The notes beneath the pieces are model-generated. The model searched no databases. It saw only the letters and a list, made by a program, of their open reading frames with translations, and was not told where the DNA came from. Of a stretch of DNA of 33,496 nucleotides, positions 31,314-33,496 are shown piece by piece; within the stretch, counting starts at the first letter, position 1, and every line of letters starts with the position of its first letter. Source of the DNA: Parasulfuritortus cantonensis (GTDB taxonomy: Bacteria; Pseudomonadota; Gammaproteobacteria; Burkholderiales; Thiobacillaceae); contig NZ_SJZB01000005.1 in assembly GCF_004337445.1 (NCBI RefSeq), positions 1 through 33,496 of the forward strand, given 5' to 3'. The translations under genes and the position numbers were made by a program.

Positions 31314-31622
31314 TCAGGACAACTCGACCCAGATCCGGCCCTGCTCGGACTTCACCGGATAGGTCCGCAGCGGGCAGTCGGCGGGCTCGTTCAGGGGCCG
31401 GCCGTCGGCGAGGCTGAAATAACTGCCGTGCAGCGAACACTTGATCGTGTCGCCCTTGATGCAGCCGAACCAGAGCGAATAGTCCTCGTGGCTGCACATC
31501 TCGTCGACACAGTAATGGCCACTCTCGGCGCGGCAGAGCAGCAGCTTGCGGCCACCCGCCTCGACCCGCTTCATCTGGTTGACCTGCAGTTCCCCGTCCT
31601 CGGCGATCGCTTGCCAGACCAT
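31314..31622 (-). CDS. Rieske [2Fe-2S] ferredoxin
   Basis: The 102-residue protein starts at ATG 31622, which overlaps the upstream stop as TGATG; GTG 31625 is an alternative. The Rieske ligands are Cys43-x-His45 (EMCSHEDYSLW) and Cys62-x2-His65 (IKCSLHGSYFS), with DGRPLNEPA after them. Length and motif spacing fit the soluble dioxygenase-type Rieske ferredoxins (BphF-like), which pass electrons to oxygenases, though no oxygenase or reductase is nearby. It sits between a TrpD-like gene and an efflux adaptor in one operon, an unusual setting; its partner is unknown. Confidence 0.92.
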   Translation of the reverse strand: MVWQAIAEDGELQVNQMKRVEAGGRKLLLCRAESGHYCVDEMCSHEDYSLWFGCIKGDTIKCSLHGSYFSLADGRPLNEPADCPLRTYPVKSEQGRIWVELS

Positions 31623-32734
31623 CACTTCACCCGCGCCAGGGCCTTGCCGGAATCGAGCGCGGCACGAGCCATGTCGGCGCCCTCCGGGAGCGACTTGGCC
31701 CGCCCCAGGTGGTGCATCACCAGGGCCGCGGTCAACACCAGGGTGTCGTAGGTGGCGCCCTTGTTGCCGGCCAGGGCTTCCAGGCCGGCCTCGGCGGCCG
31801 CCCGTGCGGTGGCCTGGACGTCGACCATGATGGCGACCTCGTCACCCTCGCGCTCGGACTTCGGCAGGTCGTCGGGCAGGGCCACGGCACGCACGCTCTG
31901 GCTGATGCCGAGCGCGGCCGGGTCGATGTCGAACTCGACCTCCTCGGCCTTGTTCTGGTAGGCGCTGTACTTCCCGGCCTGGCGCAGGCTGGGCATGATC
32001 CCGCCCTCGACGCCGCGGATGATCAGGGCGGAATCGAAGCCGGCGTGGCGGGCGAGCTGGGCGTAGATGGGCGGATACGGCTTGTGCACGTAGCCGGTGA
32101 CGAAGTGGGTGTGCTTGCGCCCGGCGATCGGCATCGCCTCGGTCTCCACGGTGGTCACCGCCTGACGCTTGATCATGCGCTGGCGCAAGGGCAGCAGGTC
32201 GTGCAGGCGCGGGCAGAAGCGCGACTGGTCGACGTAGGCCCAGCCCTTGGCCGGGTCGGCCAGGCGGGCGGCGGCCTCGACCGGCCCGAGATCGACGTCG
32301 ACGCCGGCGGCACGCAGGACGTGGCGGGCGGTGACGCCGTATTTCGGCCCGACCGCCTCGAGGCCATGGTTGACCGCCGCCACGCCCAGTTCGGCGAGCA
32401 ACACCGGCAGGAAGGGTGCGGCCGGCAGACAACGGTTGTAGCCGTCGTAGGGATCGGCGATGTCGACCACGTCGTCTACCTCGGCGACGATGCGCTCGGT
32501 GGAGGCCAGGATGGCGTCCAGGATGCCCTTGAACTCGTCCATGGTCTCCCGCTTCATGCGCAGGGCGATGAAGAAGATGGCCGCCTGGACCGGATCGACG
32601 TCGCCATCCAGGATCGCCTGCATGCCGATCGCCGCCTCTTCCCGGCTGATGTTCTTGGACAGCTCAGGGCCGGTGGCGATGCGCTGGATGATGGAATGCA
32701 TGACCTTTTGCGGGTCCAGGGCGGCTTGGTTCAT
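31622..32734 (-). CDS. TrpD-like phosphoribosyltransferase-family protein
   Basis: The 370-residue protein starts at ATG 32734 with AAGGAG 6 bases upstream. The N-terminal helical domain (about 10-75, LSREEA-type: NISREEAAIGMQAILDGDVD then PVQAAIFFIALRMKRET) matches the glycosyltransferase family 3 helical bundle. The catalytic alpha/beta domain follows with DIADPYDGYNRCLPAAPFLP and AVNHGLEAVGPKYGVTARHV. The usual TrpD phosphoribosyl-diphosphate loop and KHGNR-type Lys are replaced (NHGLE), so ordinary anthranilate phosphoribosyltransferase activity is doubtful. TrpD2/YbiB-type relatives bind nucleic acids instead. No other trp genes are present. It is the first gene of the long minus-strand operon and is coupled to a Rieske ferredoxin. 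Confidence 0.82.
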   Translation of the reverse strand: MNQAALDPQKVMHSIIQRIATGPELSKNISREEAAIGMQAILDGDVDPVQAAIFFIALRMKRETMDEFKGILDAILASTERIVAEVDDVVDIADPYDGYNRCLPAAPFLPVLLAELGVAAVNHGLEAVGPKYGVTARHVLRAAGVDVDLGPVEAAARLADPAKGWAYVDQSRFCPRLHDLLPLRQRMIKRQAVTTVETEAMPIAGRKHTHFVTGYVHKPYPPIYAQLARHAGFDSALIIRGVEGGIMPSLRQAGKYSAYQNKAEEVEFDIDPAALGISQSVRAVALPDDLPKSEREGDEVAIMVDVQATARAAAEAGLEALAGNKGATYDTLVLTAALVMHHLGRAKSLPEGADMARAALDSGKALARVK

Positions 32735-32758
32735 TAGCGACTCCTTAAGTGATGCGGC

Positions 32759-32787
32759 AGAATATTTTTGTCGGCAGGGGGCGTCAA
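32759..32787 (-). promoter_or_regulatory. Sigma-70 promoter of the TrpD-like-to-mnmA operon
   Basis: On the minus strand TTGACG (32787-32782), a 17-base spacer and TATTCT (32764-32759) match consensus at 5/6 and 4/6. The start site would fall near 32752, leaving a leader of under 20 bases that holds the AAGGAG site. No canonical GG-N10-GC sigma-54 site is seen in this gap, despite the sigma-54 activator gene upstream. Confidence 0.65.
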
Positions 32788-32807
32788 CCGTAATGGCGCC
32801 AGGGCCG

Positions 32808-33496
32808 TCAATTCGGCTCCAGCTTGCGGTACAAGGTCCGTTCGCTGATGCCCAGCGCTTCGGCCAGCGCCTTCTTGTCGCCGCCCTTCTGCTCCAGCGC
32901 CCAGCGCACGTAATTCCGTTCCGCCTCGTCCAGCGGCACGATGGCCGGCTGCTTGTCCGGCATGGCCGCCGGTAGCGGCGCGAGGTCTTCGGGCAGCTGC
33001 TCGGGGCCGATGCTGTCGCCGTCGCTGAGCAGCACGGCCCGCTCCAGGATGTTACGCAGTTCCCGGATGTTGCCCGGGAAACCGTAGGCCATGAGGCGCT
33101 CGAAGGCGCCCGGCGCCAGGTGCAGCGTCCGTTCCGGCGCCAGACGCTGGAGCAGGTTCTCGACCAGTACCCCCAGGTCCTCGCGGCGTTCGCGCAGGGC
33201 CGGCAGGTGGATGGGAAAGGCCGAGATGCGGTAATAGAGGTCGCGCCGGAAGGTGCCCGCCTCGACCATCTCCTTGACCCCGCGATGGGTCGCGGCGACC
33301 AGGCGGAAATCGGCGCGCAGGGTTTCCACCCCGCCCACCCGGCGGAAGGTGCCGGTTTCCAGCAGGCGCAGCAGCTTGACCTGCAGACTGAGCGGAATAT
33401 CGCCCAGCTCGTCAAGGAACAGGGTGCCGCCGGCCGCCGCCTCGACCAGGCCGATCTTGCGCTGGGTCGCCCCCGTGAAGGCGCCCTTCTCATAGC
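32808..33496 (-). CDS. Sigma-54-dependent transcriptional activator (5' end outside window)
   Basis: The last 228 or so codons are visible. The fragment begins with [20 protein letters not shown], containing the GAFTGA loop that contacts sigma-54. It continues with Walker [41 protein letters not shown] (sensor I), the [20 protein letters not shown] arginine-finger region and [19 protein letters not shown] (sensor II). It ends with a Fis-type helix-turn-helix ([20 protein letters not shown]). The AAA+ domain remodels sigma-54 RNA polymerase at -24/-12 promoters. The N-terminal signal domain lies outside, so class (NtrC, NifA or other) cannot be told. It is followed after 73 bases by the TrpD-like gene on the same strand. 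Confidence 0.95.
   Translation of the reverse strand, partial: YEKGAFTGATQRKIGLVEAAAGGTLFLDELGDIPLSLQVKLLRLLETGTFRRVGGVETLRADFRLVAATHRGVKEMVEAGTFRRDLYYRISAFPIHLPALRERREDLGVLVENLLQRLAPERTLHLAPGAFERLMAYGFPGNIRELRNILERAVLLSDGDSIGPEQLPEDLAPLPAAMPDKQPAIVPLDEAERNYVRWALEQKGGDKKALAEALGISERTLYRKLEPN

Noticed and set aside
27681..31751. 1356-codon open frame on the plus strand opposite the RND operon
   Set aside because: Shadow of the pump and adaptor genes; low-complexity composition rich in Gln, Arg, Gly and His, and no recognisable motif.

Overview
The window is a very GC-rich, gene-dense bacterial chromosome segment with housekeeping genes on both strands: serS, gltX, mltF, mnmA, rimO, transaldolase, feoAB, and tRNA-Ser and tRNA-Val genes with encoded CCA. 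Gene content and the style of the two-component, ABC-F and MltF proteins suggest a betaproteobacterium, perhaps Rhodocyclales or Nitrosomonadales; this placement is inference. No insertion sequence, phage, CRISPR array or origin is visible. No stretch over 300 bases lacks a gene; the longest gap, about 175 bases, carries a terminator.

Layout. 1-997 (-): two coupled small genes that look like an edge of a type VI secretion/VgrG locus (tentative). 1174-3859 (-): a BaeS-like kinase, BaeR-like regulator and Spy/CpxP-like periplasmic chaperone, a self-contained envelope-stress module. 3947-8137 (+): YheS-type ABC-F ATPase, transaldolase, and a thioredoxin-CcdA fusion. 8144-8758 (-): chalcone-isomerase-like secreted protein. 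8896-11618 (+): an unrecognised 387-residue protein coupled to an APH/AAA kinase fusion. 11667-13707 (+): Fur box plus feoA-feoB. 13805-17722 (+): hybrid histidine kinase and serS. 17780-19204 (-): mltF. 19263-19602: two converging tRNA genes sharing one bidirectional terminator. 19706-21786 (+): gltX and a YibF-like glutathione transferase.

21799-24100 is the most unusual segment: a divergent ATP-grasp protein, a 58-residue repeat-bearing peptide with a strong ribosome binding site and its own terminator, and a HExxH protein of the peptide-modification type. Together they look like a compact, transporter-less RiPP-like (ribosomally made, post-translationally modified peptide) system.

24108-32734 (-) is a seven-gene chain with overlapping or nearly touching junctions: TrpD-like phosphoribosyltransferase, Rieske ferredoxin, RND adaptor, RND pump, rimO, nudJ-like Nudix, mnmA. 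A sigma-70-like promoter lies in front of it, and the end of a sigma-54 activator gene (32808-33496) lies upstream.

Five apparent single-base frameshifts, all in G/C homopolymers, interrupt otherwise intact genes (tal, the HExxH gene, the RND adaptor, and the RND pump twice). Their uniform type points to sequencing or assembly error rather than gene decay.
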